Shown here one piece after another: positions 22,178 to 34,094 of a stretch of DNA of 64,000 bases; within the stretch, counting starts at the first letter, position 1; every line of letters begins with the position of its first letter. The position numbers were made by a program, and so were the translations under genes. The notes under the pieces are model-generated. The model ran no database searches and had not been told where the DNA came from. It worked only from the letters and a program-made list of their open reading frames with translations. The DNA is taken from NCBI RefSeq assembly GCF_026914265.1, contig NC_069132.1:70446993-70510992 (forward strand), written 5' to 3'. This DNA comes from Mya arenaria (lineage: Eukaryota > Mollusca > Bivalvia > Myida > Myidae).

Positions 22178-24210
22178 GTTTCCGCTTCCTAGTCAAATAG
22201 CCCCCAAGTCAAATAGTCCCCAAGTCAAATAGCCCCCCCCGTTTTGGTCAAATAGCCCCCACTCACATTTTAAATTGGTCAAATAGCCCCCCAAAAAACG
22301 CCCCCACATTTGTATGTATGCATACTTATTTATTCTAAAGCATTTTTAAACCTATGTATATTAATACATATGATAATTTTACCAAGTAAGAATATCAAAC
22401 GTTTCAAAATATTACTTATAAATAATATATTAGTACATCAAATCTACATTTTAAATGCCATAAGTTTTTTTGTGATTTTCTTTATTTTAATATTGATTAC
22501 GCATCGAAATTAAGTAAAAACAAGAAATTATATAAAAAAAAATTTTTTTTGAAATAATTTACATTTTATTCACATCTATGAATCAAAGTTTCCTCTTCAG
22601 ACAAACAGAATGTGAGTTTAGCTAAACTCCTATGTATAATTCTTGTTTGAAACCATTGAATGTACTGGATGAGTACCTAAATAGGAACACTTTCGGTACT
22701 ATTTTTGAAATATTTTTAGTTAGACTTGAACCACAACTACAAAATTTTCCATCAGCATACTAGGATTCAAAACCAATTGGTTGATATAAATGACATTTTT
22801 TCAAGATATTACCAATCTGCATGAAAAGTACCTTATTAACCGCGAAAACAAGGACTGCCATTTTTGTCCTTGGAGTACCTAAATATGGAACAGTTTTAAT
22901 TTGTTTTTATGTATTCTTTTAAAATTATTGCACCATGTTCTTTTTAAAGCTGCACTCTCACAGATTTACCGTTTTTACAACTTTGTTATGTTTTTGTCTT
23001 GGAAAAAAAAAAATTTGCGTAAATATCTGCACACAAATGATAAACGATTGCTGACAAAAGATCAGACCGCAGATTTGCATATTTCCGTTCGAAAATCAAT
23101 GTTTTATGGCTTAAACCATTACTAACGGTTTAAGAAAAATGCATAAAACATTAATTTTGAACTTAAATATAAAAATCTGCGATCTAATTTTTGTCAGCAG
23201 TCTTATATAACTGGTTTCATTGGATTTTCGCAAAAATTGGCTCGTTCAAAGACAAAAAATAATCATGTATCAATATGTGACTAATTTCATTGTATTATGC
23301 TACAGGCTAAGAGAGGTGTACAACTACTAACAATTGCATACTGATCGCCATGAAACTCAGTATATATTGTAACTTTGGTGCCATCTCCCGCACTACTTGC
23401 ATTCCACTCCATGCTGCCTAGCCCCCCCCCCCCCCTTTCTCACAATCTACACAAGGATAGTCCATTTTGCAACCAAACACTCATAATTAATAAATATGAC
23501 TTAATAAAAAATAAAAATCCAATATACACTTAAAAATTTGTCAATACGACTTAACAAACATGAATAATCCAATATTCACTTTAAATATTGCCATCCAGCA
23601 CCACATTCATTAACTCAATTCCACTATGAAACTTTGCTCACAATCAATAATTTTAAACTAAATCAAAAGTAATTATTTGAAGTCAGTTATAAAACTAAGT
23701 GTGAACCCACTTTAATCTTTCTTCAAAGGATTATTGCACAATGTGATAATTTAGATGCCCTACCTTCTCTAATTAATAAATCTTTAATATGTGCAAATTA
23801 TTTTTTATATTTTAACATTTTAATTATCAAACAAATCCTAGTGTTTGATTAGCAATTATGTAAATGCAATATATCTTAAAAATGTTACAACTTACCTTCA
23901 AATATAAATACAAATATCTTAAAATTTTATAACTTACCTTTAAATAAACATTCATTATGATTCAAATATCTTAAAAATATTACAACTTACATTCAAATAT
24001 CTTAAAAATATTACAACTTACTTTTAAATATAATTTCAAATAAAAAAGGAGTGGGGGGCTATTTGACCAAAATGGCGGCGTTTTGACCAAATTGGGGTCA
24101 TTTTGACCATTTTTTCCAAGTGGGGGCTATTTGACCAAAAGTATGGGGCTATTTGACCAAAATGGGGGCTATTTGACTTGGGGGCTATTTGACCAGGTTC
24201 CATGTTTCCG
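22178..24210. mobile_element. 2.0-kb fold-back element with GTCAAATAGCCCCC termini
   Basis: The body is about 22185-24203, flanked by direct GTTTCCG (22178-22184 and 24204-24210). The left end (22190-22306) is a series of 'gtcaaatagccccc' motifs. The right end (24050-24195) carries the same motif inverted, as 'gggggctatttgac'. The interior is AT-rich, has no convincing gene, and contains a second palindromic repeat (22947-23262). Units B/C and the window start show no such sequence at the equivalent junction. The structure fits a non-autonomous fold-back DNA element; the superfamily is unknown. Confidence 0.75.
22947..23262. mobile_element. Nested palindromic MITE-like repeat
   Basis: The two halves are imperfect inverted copies centred near 23128 ('aaaccattactaacggttt'). 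Paired phrases include 'gctgacaaaagatcagaccg' with 'cgatctaatttttgtcagc' and 'atgttttatg' with 'cataaaacat'. Arms are about 150 bp with no coding potential. It is nested in the 2.0-kb fold-back element. Confidence 0.7.
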
Positions 24211-25937
24211 ACGTTTCAAGATGGCGGATCGCATTTCCTTTGAAATGGTTCTTAAAGCTTGCCTCTTTAATGCAACAAGTTAGATGGAATGTTTAACTTC
24301 ATGCAACAATGTATTATTATTAGTCTTATGACAATGAAATTTTGAAGGATATTGACTAGAGTATTGCAAGCAGTTGCCAATGTTTTCTGTTTGTAAAGTT
24401 GATCAAGAAATTGCTACATGATCTTCATTGCATGATTCGCGAGCAAGACAAATGTATAATAAAGTCAAAGCGATGTAGTAATTTATAAACTGCACCCAAG
24501 TGCACTTCAAGTGGGTGCAAAACATATTTTCTGTTCAACAGCTGATGAAGGGTCATAACTCAACATGTATTTCAGTTAGAGTTATGTGTTTCATGAGTGG
24601 CTGGTAGGGATTGTACGATGATCAGGTATTGTCGGAAATCATTTGTTTGACTTCAGAGCCTGTATAATCCAATACGTTGTGTCTGGCGAGTATGTGCATA
24701 CTTGAAATTGCATGTGGATCCCAAGTTAAAGTTCAACTAGCTTCAACATTTTTCAAGTCATGATCAACTCAGACTCTATCCCATGACTATTAGAATAAAT
24801 AGTTTTCACAAACTAAAAACAATAAAAACTATTTCAATTGCATTCTTTATAGCGATACTTTATTAACAGCTGCAAGTCAAAGATAGTACGTTTAGCTAAT
24901 AAATGTAAAAGTAAGAGCAATCTTTATATAGAAAGTCATATACAGTAAAAACAAAACAAATACATGAACAAGTAAGGAAGCAATGTGCAATGCAAAGAAT
25001 TACAACAAATAATGTTCGAACATTATACAAGGATAATAATGTAATATTTTGATACTATGCATGTTTTTGTGTACATTTCGCAATTATAATACCGAAAAAT
25101 AATTTCAGTAGGTCAAGTGGTTGATATTTATCAGGCCTTCTGCTATTCTGAACTACTATAATCAGTTTTGGGCAGGTTATTTAATTCAAGTTGTTCAAGT
25201 TATTCATAAAAACAACGAATAATATTAACATGTTTATTCACAAGTGTGCATCCAATCTTCAATAGACCTAATAAGATACAAATAATTGAAACCCCTACTA
25301 AAATGTACAACTTATATCTTTAACTTAAGTACTTGTCACACATGTGTGTGTGCCTCCATTCTATATTTAGCCACAGAAAACTGGGACTCGGTGTTTACCA
25401 CTATCACCATCATTATCATGTGACTTGATTTATGATATTATCAATTATCTTTAGGTTAATCAAAAATATACATGTAGAAAATAGTGTACCGCAAACTATA
25501 TAGATTAAGAAAGCTTTTGAATAACGACTTTTGATTGCCCATATTGTTTGAATACACAGGTAGCTAATATTATAACTCAAGGTAAATGATCAGAAAGCTT
25601 TTGAATAACGGTGTGACTTTTGATTGCAAAAAATAATAGAATATACATATAGTTAATATTATATATATTAGTTTTCATATAGTATGTATAGTATAGTATA
25701 CATGTACCTTATATTGTACCTCAAAGCATAGGTTGAGAAAGCTATAAAATTATGACTTATGAATCCGAAGAGCCTCAATTTTTTACTTAAGTAATATAAA
25801 CATACTCTTTATTGTTTTCTTTACAAAGGCATGTCATAATTTGTATCAATAGAAGTTTACATACAAAAGTCTCACATGACATAATGTCATGGCAAATGAC
25901 ATTAGATGGCAAAGATAAAGTTAGTTTTGATAGTGAG
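24211..25937. other. Noncoding left end of unit B
   Basis: Collinear with 700-3067 of unit A but with fewer copies of the 200-bp repeat. No gene was recognised. Confidence 0.5.
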
Positions 25938-25979
25938 GTCCCAGCTATTGTTCACATATGGACAAGAATTTGGGCCCAT

Positions 25980-27067
25980 CTATTGTTCACCAAGGAATGG
26001 TAATTTAGGACCAGCTCTTGTTATCAGTGGGAATATTTCCTTCACAACTGCAAACTTGATGTTGTTTTTGATGAGTCGTTCAATCAGGCTTGTTTCTCGG
26101 AAAAGCATGGCTGTTGTGTACACACCACCCCTGAAAATATTTAAAATACATCACATACTTATCTGTTATAAGGTCTTAATGGCTTCTATGAGAATCTATA
26201 TAAGAATGAATAGAAGTTCCAAAGTTTTAATACATTTTACAACAGTGTTGATCGTTCATTGCTTTATAAAAGGCTTTTATATGTTTGCTTTGCCTTAGAT
26301 AATAAACTATTGAAAAATACAAAAAAATGCAAAATATTAAATGACTGGTGGGTCCATAAAGATTAACAGCGATCAACGATAGTGTCATAAGGTAGAAATA
26401 TCGTGTCCTATGCACCTTTCTTTTAACTGAATCTCTGTATTCTTTATAAGAATTATTGTTATCGATACTTATTCATCATTTCTAATATATTTAAACAGTT
26501 ACATTAATTACGGTACTGTTTTTTTGGCAGAAAGAACGCAGCTTTAATCATACCTCAATTTGTCTTGGGAGATTTCCTTTAGCAGAGTGCAGGCGCACTG
26601 AACCATGAAAATGGACGTGGCAACATATCCCGCTTCCGGGCCCGACACCCGCACAATCATCTGGGTGTCGGGGGCTGTGTCATGCTCTGTGTCGGCATCA
26701 GGAAGCTTCTCCTTCCAACCCTTGCCGACCACAGTGATGCTAAATGTCCCTGTCTCCATCTGTCGGGAAAATTTAAATCAGTTTCATAACAAGAGAACAC
26801 CCTAGAGAGATGCCAACTCTTGTCCATTATCCTTTTTAATTCAAGGTGGTAAATTTACCAACCATTTCAGCCAGAATAAGGGGTATTGCTGCACATTCTA
26901 ATGCAGTTACAGCTGTGGTCCTCCTGATATTAAGCAGAGGTTATGCGCAGTATATACTGATAATCATGACAGACTGGTAAGCTACGATTAATGTGAGTTC
27001 ATGTTTTTACAACATCTACAACATTTAAACATAAGACAATATTTTGAAACAGATCAGTGATCATGTA

Positions 27068-27129
<62 letters not shown>

Positions 27130-28422
27130 CTATCTTCATCATTATCATCATCACCACCACCACCTCATCATCATGTTCATCATCATCATCATCATTGAAT
27201 ATTGTCCGGTTATCCGACCAACATGAAAAACATTAAAATATGAACACAGGAGAAGCTTTAAAACAGGTTCAGGGCGCCTTAAATAAGCAACTATTAATAA
27301 ATAAAAGTTATAATAAGGCAGGCTCTGATTTCTTTAGACAAAATTTAGGCCTAAAACTTTAACCTCTATAACTTGCATAATATACAAGTGATGCCTTAAA
27401 AAATGGATGGATTTTATAATGGATTTAAATTCAACCATTAATGTTCTGACCTTGAAATACAAAAGGTAAAGATATATTTTAGGATAAAGTCATATTCACA
27501 ATAACTCATTGTTTCTATTACTGTTTCACTGAAATGGTCATATCCCTCATTGTTTACTTATATCACACTTTACCTGTTTCTTGGAAGGTCCTCCTTGTTT
27601 GAACACACCGAACGTAAATATGTGTGGATACTGTGGAAAGAAAATGAATTAATGCATAAGCATAATGCATTATCGTATACTTTTTCATGACTACTATCTA
27701 TTCATACATAGGATAGGACATAGATACAGCTGACTAACCAAGTATTTTTTCTTTCAGTAAAAACAGGGATCTGACTCAACAGTTATTAAAGCTGGAGATA
27801 TGGGCTTTGCTATACTTGTGCATATATGTCTCTGTCAACATGGGTATACAGTTGCATTATAAAACCTAATTTTAGAGCTTCGACAACAAAGACGATAACA
27901 CCAAGATTATTTAATGGTTTGATGACATGCTTTTAAATCTTAATGATAAAAAATGGGCAGAGTGAACGTTGCCAAAATTCGCGCAAAATCGGATTTTAAA
28001 CACCTGTGATAGTTAAAGGTTGAGCCTAAAACTTAAAGATTGCCTATCTGCAATTTCATTCGCTGTAAATTTAGGTTGTATTCTAAGACAACATCTTAAC
28101 TCTTTCCTTTAAAACACACACAAGGTAAGAACTGAATTGCTCAATATCTACCTTAGACAGGGAATGTTGACAGTGCAGTATTTCAAGAAATGTGTCAAAA
28201 AGAACTCCTCTAATCGTTCATGCCTAATTTGAGCTAATCCAACACAACGTTGCAGCTTTACGCCATGCTGCACAGTGTCCCTTACAGCTTAAGACTACTT
28301 ACTTTCAGAATTAGAGCTCGTCCAAAGCTGAACTTTGCCAAGATGCCAACGATGAGTCCAAACAGCAGGGTGACCGCCAGATAGAAGAAATTTGGAACAC
28401 AGGCATAAGCTGCCACTTCAAA
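25980..28422 (-). CDS. SCCPDH-like: SCCPDH-like oxidoreductase, four 3' exons (unit B)
   Basis: The exons are 28303-28422 (120 bp), 27574-27630 (57 bp), 26554-26759 (206 bp) and 25980-26130 (151 bp). All splice sites and phases match copy A, and the reading frame stays open throughout. It retains GPEAGYVATSIFMVQ and the hydrophobic VTLLFGLIVG segment. The ancestral TGA has become ATA, so the frame continues 14 further codons through the short tandem repeat to a TAG. An internal SCCPDH exon at 50552-50642 lies upstream on the same strand. If both belong to one gene, the intervening region of about 22 kb contains the cGAS-like gene, two minisatellites and the retrotransposon. Other expected exons between them were not found by eye, so a degraded or partial gene is possible. 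Confidence 0.82.
27068..27194. repeat. (CAT)n microsatellite, unit B
   Basis: A pure tract runs from 27068 to about 27130, then interrupted CAT/CAC/TCA triplets to 27194. It lies in the same intron as the CAT tracts of units A and C. Confidence 0.95.
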
Positions 28423-30974
28423 CTGGAAAATACGAACAGTCTACCTCAATGTATACATGATCTGTTATAAGTTGTCATAAAATACACACAATTATGTAAC
28501 AAGTTCAAGAAATATTTATTAAGTGAGCCTTTAGCAAAAAATTAACAAAGGGCAATAACTCTAAAACTAAGAAAGCAAGAGTTACTGTTAATATGCACGG
28601 CACTTGCACTCCATGAGATCTATCTACATATGAAGTTTCAAGTTGATAACTCTCATATACTACAAGATATGACCCCGGACAAAACTTAAAACATGGAAAT
28701 TAACCAAGGGCAACTACTCTGAAAATATGAAGGCAAGAGTAACAGTTCTTAAGCAATGCACTTGCCCTCAATGAGATCTATCAACATATAAAATATGAAG
28801 ATGATACCACTCATAATTTACAAGATATGCTCCGGAAAAGTGAAAACGGGACGCGACGGCTTCCGCCGTGGACAAAAGTAACCCCTTTATGTCGCCTAGT
28901 TAGGCGACTCAAAAATTAATGTACTTGATCATTGCTTCACTTAGTATGCTGCAATTATTAACATGGACCTTGTGCAACTAACATTGAAAACTATATACAT
29001 GTTTGCAGTACATTTAATCGGGTGACTTAGCGTCATTCCAATTATCATAAGTCAATCTGTTTTAAGTGAGAATCATGTAAGAATTACCTTTTCGTTTTAC
29101 ATTAGACGCTTTATTCAAGGCAGAGTATGACCAGTTTTAGCAAACAATGCAAATTATCGATCATGAATTCTTTAATGTGATTTAGAACAAATGAATGTAT
29201 TAGTATTAGAATTTAGTATATCGCCGTGTGAATCAAATATTATGTTTAAAAGTATGGCAGTCATTTTGAAAACAGCAACAACTTTTGTTTGAAAACAATG
29301 TAATACAATCTAGATCTATGGAAAATCGAAGCATAATCTTACACCAAGATTAAGACAAATACAGGCTAGATTACATTAAGCAGGAAAATTATGTCACTTT
29401 ACGGCTCACTTGGCTATTATACAAGTAGCTATCTAAACTTGGGGTTATATACTAAGTGCTTTAATATTGGCTATCAGATAGCTTTTATGCTTATTATGAA
29501 TTAGTTGTAAATTAGTCATGATTGCTGTGTCATTAACATGAAAAGTTTTGTCTTTTTAATGATTTACTAATATTACTTCAGGATTGATCAGGAGTTCAGA
29601 TACTACACAAATTTTTTATTAAAGAGACATTTTGTACTTATTGACCAATCATACAGAAATTTGTTTCTCTTCAGTATCAAAAGAAATCAAATTATATATA
29701 ATTTCTCTTTTAGATGATCAACTTCAAATATCAGAAATGCCACACCATTTTGTTTATTTCATTGTTTTAAAAATTGCATTTTCAAATCAAACCTTTGATA
29801 ACATTTGTCCATTGACAATTTAAAAAATCAAGACAAAACAAACTCATTATAAGTGCCTCATATGTGAAGGTCAGTGAAAGGCAAAAGTGTGTGTGTGCGT
29901 GTGTGTGTGTGTGTGCGTGCGTGTCTGTGTGTTTATGGGGGGGGGGGCGTACGCGCGTGTGGGTGCGCATTAACGCACGTGTGGGTGGGCGTGTTTATCT
30001 GTTTGGCAGTTAGCATTTCAGTATGTCGGCCTTACATTTGTTGCAAACATTTGTTGAGCAAACTACTTCTGCGAACAGATTGAATGGATTGTTGAAACAA
30101 ATTACAAAGAAGCATGTGCATTGAACATTTGTGTTAGTTGCATGACAAATTCGCTTTAATACAATACAGGTTTTTTAGGTTTAATTCCATAAGAGATGGT
30201 CTGAAACTTAGTACATAGGCTCACCATGCAGTATATTAGTGTCTGACATTGGTCTCATAAATTGCGGCAATTCGGTTTAAATAAACATGCCCTTGTAGTT
30301 GATCTACACATTTACGGCTATAATTATGAGTGAGTGACTACTTCCACAGTTTAGAAGAGTTGTTTCTATGCTTTGTACACTTGCTCACCTTGGGTTCGAG
30401 TGCTAAATAAAGTTTCAATCAGTTTCAGCAAAGCCATGAAAGAGAAATGTGCCCCTTAACTTAAGATTAATTCACAGATTATTATTGAAGTTTCTGGAGC
30501 AAGCGACTTCTACAATTTAAGAGAGATTGCTCTAAAACTTGATACATCTTTTCACATGACAGAGTGTACTAGTACACTCTACTACTGCTTGGTGTATTTT
30601 CAATGAGATCTTGTACTTATAATTTTTGATTATCAATATTTAGTCTACGCACAAGAGAGTGTTTACCACTTTACAAAATTAACGTCATCTACCCACAAGA
30701 TTATATTGTCTGTTTAAAGACTTCTTTTTGTGGCAACATTTTTTTCTTAGAAATAAGTGAACAATTTTCTAAAATGTTGTTCTTCATCTTTCACTATTAA
30801 GTGGGGTTTCATACAATTAGAACACACAAACAAAATAAAGTTTTACATCTGTAAACATGTATTACCGGTAAGTGGTGAAATAACACATTAAGGCAGTGCA
30901 ATAACACGTTTAAAAGTAGCAGTTATGTTTGAATGTAAAAACGTTTCGAGTGTTCTACTGGCAGATTGAGACAT
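28423..30974. other. Noncoding DNA between SCCPDH exons and cGAS-like gene B
   Basis: No gene was found. At 28621-28640 it holds the empty target site of the unit A 5.2-kb element. It includes a GT-rich tract with an 11-G run (29887-29947). Confidence 0.5.
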
Positions 30975-31076
30975 TGTGTCTGTTATGTGTCTTTAATGAT
31001 CTGCTGTAGCACATCCAAGCATTACATGTTATGAAACTCATGTCCAAGAATGGTTAAGGCTGTGTCAATGTGGATA
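30975..31076 (-). pseudogene. Out-of-frame TPR-like remnant after cGAS-like gene B
   Basis: Same arrangement as in unit A. Past the stop, another frame reads HIDTALTILGHEFHNM, which resembles the in-frame HIDTAHNMLGHCYEL repeat just upstream. Confidence 0.6.
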
Positions 31077-33215
31077 TCAGCTTTGTAAAAACTGATTAAG
31101 GATCCTGGCTGCATGCCAGATGGAAACATTGTCTCTGTCATAGATTTCCATTGATTTGTTGTAGCACATCCAAGCCAGGTCCAGCCTGTTCTGAAGTTCA
31201 TAGCAGTGGCCCAGCATGTTGTGGGCTGTGTCAATGTGGCCATGTAGTGGTCCCATTGTATACTCATGTAGGTTATGTAGGGCTGTTTGTGCTCTCCTAG
31301 GTTGGTGTAGCTCCCAGTATGTGAGATGCTGTAAGTAATAAAGGAATGGAACACAGTCAGTGACCACATTGTTCTTCCACTTGTCACGAGATAGTATGTC
31401 TTCACCTTCTATCCTTCTCAGCATTTCAAATGCAAGATGTTGTGGAATACAGTTTATTTCTTCCTTTGTGAAGGATATACACATCATTATGTATTTCTTC
31501 CGCATCTCTGTGTTTGAGTTGACTATGAACTTTTTCTTATACTCAGTGCTTGGTTCCAGGTATTTCCTTCCAGGATGTTTACAACACTGCCACACTTCTG
31601 GCCCTAGCAGCCCTTCACAGAAAGTCAGTACTTCTGCAGCTTCCTCATACTGCCCTCTGCAGTATAACATGGAGGCAAATTTCAACCTACTGGACATAAG
31701 GTCTGAGTCAAGAGACCGCTGGTACCAGTTGAAGATATCCTGTGTGATTGGTTTTCCCAGATAGATGTACCTTGAAGCCAGCATGGAAGCAAGGGTGCTG
31801 CATAGGAATGGGGTCAGCATAGAAACTACTTCCTGTTCAAGGTCACTTGATGAATCAGACATACTCTGTAGAATGAAATAGTGCCTTTCAATGTCATCAG
31901 TTATCAATCCATCTAAAACAACAGTCAAATCATCTAATTCATCAAACAGTAGTTCCTGTAGAACAACACTATAGTTTTGGGTTCTTGTGCCCACATGCTC
32001 ATATGATACATTTTCAAGATTTGAGCATTGAAGCAATCTCACATCAATATTGTCCATATGAATGCAAAATAAGCACTGCAGTTTTGTGTTGATGAGATGT
32101 GAAATAATGCTGCATAGGTTTGGAAGTTCCCAATTATGCAACTTTCCAACAAACAGATTAACTCCAGATATTGTGAAATGGGGACAGCATTTTTGTTTAA
32201 ACCATCTTTTCAGTGTTGTCAGAAGTAGACACACACATTTCACAATCTTGTTTTCCCTCCATATTTCTGTAGGATAGTTTTCTATTGTAAATAGCATTGC
32301 TGTTTTAATATGAAATGTGCTGAATCTGTCATCAAACCAAGGTTTGAAACACGTTTTTCTCAATATTTTTGTCAGTGTATATACCTTCACTTGAACAGTG
32401 TTAAAATCAAACATTAATAACCGTTCCATTAACGAAGTTGAAAACCTCCATTGCCATTTTGAATAAGGGTAACTTGTTAACTTTGAAGGGATCATTAATG
32501 CATTAGATCTACACAATGATTGTTTAGATGGGCTCTCTGTGTAGCCCTGATGCACTAAGAATACTCCAGTCTCCCTGGCACTGGCCAATGTTTCAGGTCT
32601 TGGCCAGTGTTCAGGGCGTGGTCTGTGGAACATGAACTCGCATTCTTCTGGCAGCTTGCTACAATGGTATCCATCGACTATGTCAATCCTTTCATCATAT
32701 GACATTGATGGGCCATGTCTTATTATTTCACCAGATTCACTTCCTTGCTGTGCAATGTCCTGGTATTTGACTCTTGTATTAGTCAATATTATTCTCCCTT
32801 CCCCATCTAGAACATCATCAGGTCCTTCTGGTTGTACTGCTGGCAGTGGGCAGTCACCTCTAAGTCTCTGTAAGTAGCAGTGTTGAGGAGGAGTGAGCTC
32901 ATTCTTTAACACCAGCAGATTTGGCTTTCCATACTGCCAGGTTGCCAAGTTAAGAGCCTCATGTTCATTGTTTTTCCAATACAAGAAGTCAGTGTCAGAT
33001 TCCATCCCAGGTGTTGTGGTGCCTTCACTCTGACTACCAAATATGTATGAAGTTACATTTATATCATTTAACAAGTAACCAACATTGTGCATAGTCTCAA
33101 TCCTCAAATGTTTTCTCCTCCTCCTTCTTATCATCCATCTGCTGACTCCAATATCCCCCATCACCCGGGAGAGCCGCAGTGAAAACAGTCTCTCGCTCTC
33201 CCTATCACTATCCAT
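31077..33215 (-). CDS. Mab-21/cGAS-like nucleotidyltransferase, copy B
   Basis: Intronless, 712 residues from the conserved MDSDRESE start. GS at 60-61 and E72, D74, D76 are intact; the third acid is in ERIDIVDGYHC. It is close to copy A, but just after the catalytic motif it reads FLYWKNNEHEALN instead of LLCCDNRKHVALN. It is also three residues shorter, mainly through loss of codons in the ITDY.SADNIGRH stretch, and it differs across the C-terminal third. The core (residues about 100-430) is almost identical to A and C. The same role is inferred: a cytosolic nucleotide second-messenger synthase acting upstream of STING. No frameshift or premature stop was seen, so it is probably functional. 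Confidence 0.88.
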   Translation of the reverse strand: MDSDRESERLFSLRLSRVMGDIGVSRWMIRRRRRKHLRIETMHNVGYLLNDINVTSYIFGSQSEGTTTPGMESDTDFLYWKNNEHEALNLATWQYGKPNLLVLKNELTPPQHCYLQRLRGDCPLPAVQPEGPDDVLDGEGRIILTNTRVKYQDIAQQGSESGEIIRHGPSMSYDERIDIVDGYHCSKLPEECEFMFHRPRPEHWPRPETLASARETGVFLVHQGYTESPSKQSLCRSNALMIPSKLTSYPYSKWQWRFSTSLMERLLMFDFNTVQVKVYTLTKILRKTCFKPWFDDRFSTFHIKTAMLFTIENYPTEIWRENKIVKCVCLLLTTLKRWFKQKCCPHFTISGVNLFVGKLHNWELPNLCSIISHLINTKLQCLFCIHMDNIDVRLLQCSNLENVSYEHVGTRTQNYSVVLQELLFDELDDLTVVLDGLITDDIERHYFILQSMSDSSSDLEQEVVSMLTPFLCSTLASMLASRYIYLGKPITQDIFNWYQRSLDSDLMSSRLKFASMLYCRGQYEEAAEVLTFCEGLLGPEVWQCCKHPGRKYLEPSTEYKKKFIVNSNTEMRKKYIMMCISFTKEEINCIPQHLAFEMLRRIEGEDILSRDKWKNNVVTDCVPFLYYLQHLTYWELHQPRRAQTALHNLHEYTMGPLHGHIDTAHNMLGHCYELQNRLDLAWMCYNKSMEIYDRDNVSIWHAARILNQFLQS

Positions 33216-34094
33216 AGCTTGATGTTTTAAACTTAGTTTATAAGAGTCCAGCAGCAAGGCACATAAAATCAAAAAAAAATATTTCATGTTCATCATGTTG
33301 CTGACAAAATGTAAACTATTAATTCAGAAAGGTCTACTTTCTTTTTTAAACACAATATTTAACCCATCCCACTTCATTGGCTGTTAACCATATACTGGAG
33401 AGGATCAATTATTTACATTGAAATCATAGTTTCTTATTTGCCATTGAAATTTACTTTACGGTTCAGAATTTAAACAATCTTGTACATGTCTATATATACA
33501 TCTGTCAAAAAGGAAGCATTTAAGCATAGTAACTGTTATGTATGTTATAATTTATAGTGCATGTGTGTAGGTCTTTCTTTACATACAAATCATATTTCTT
33601 ATTTGCCATTCAAATTTATTAGACCTGGTACCATATATTTTCAGTATATTGTAAAATAATTACTTATTGGTCATCTTTATCTCAATTTCAGCTTTTCTTC
33701 TTTAAAGTATATGACCTACAATTACTTATATGACACCCCATATTGTTTTTAAACCCATTTGTCATTTCATGTCCAATTTTAGTTGAAATCATTGGCAAAA
33801 ATACCAATTACAACATGTAAAAATTAATTATATTAAAATAATTTTTAGTCATGTATCTAATATAAAATACACCAGCAAGCAATAATAGCTTTTTAATTAA
33901 TTAAAAATTAAAATGGCAAAATAAATTAACATTGTTAATAAAAAAACAAGCTTATATGTTGGTCAGATTATTAAGAACATAATTTTATTGCAAGTATTAA
34001 ATGTAAAATTAAAAATTTACTAAATTTAAAGAAACATGTACATTTATCAACTTCCCATTTAAAATTCGAAAAAAATAAAATAATTTGTATTGGT
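33216..34094. promoter_or_regulatory. Conserved region upstream of cGAS-like gene B
   Basis: Nearly identical to 15776-16659, with a few substitutions and short indels (for example one extra A in an A run near 33273). It presumably contains the promoter; no individual element was assigned. Confidence 0.4.
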
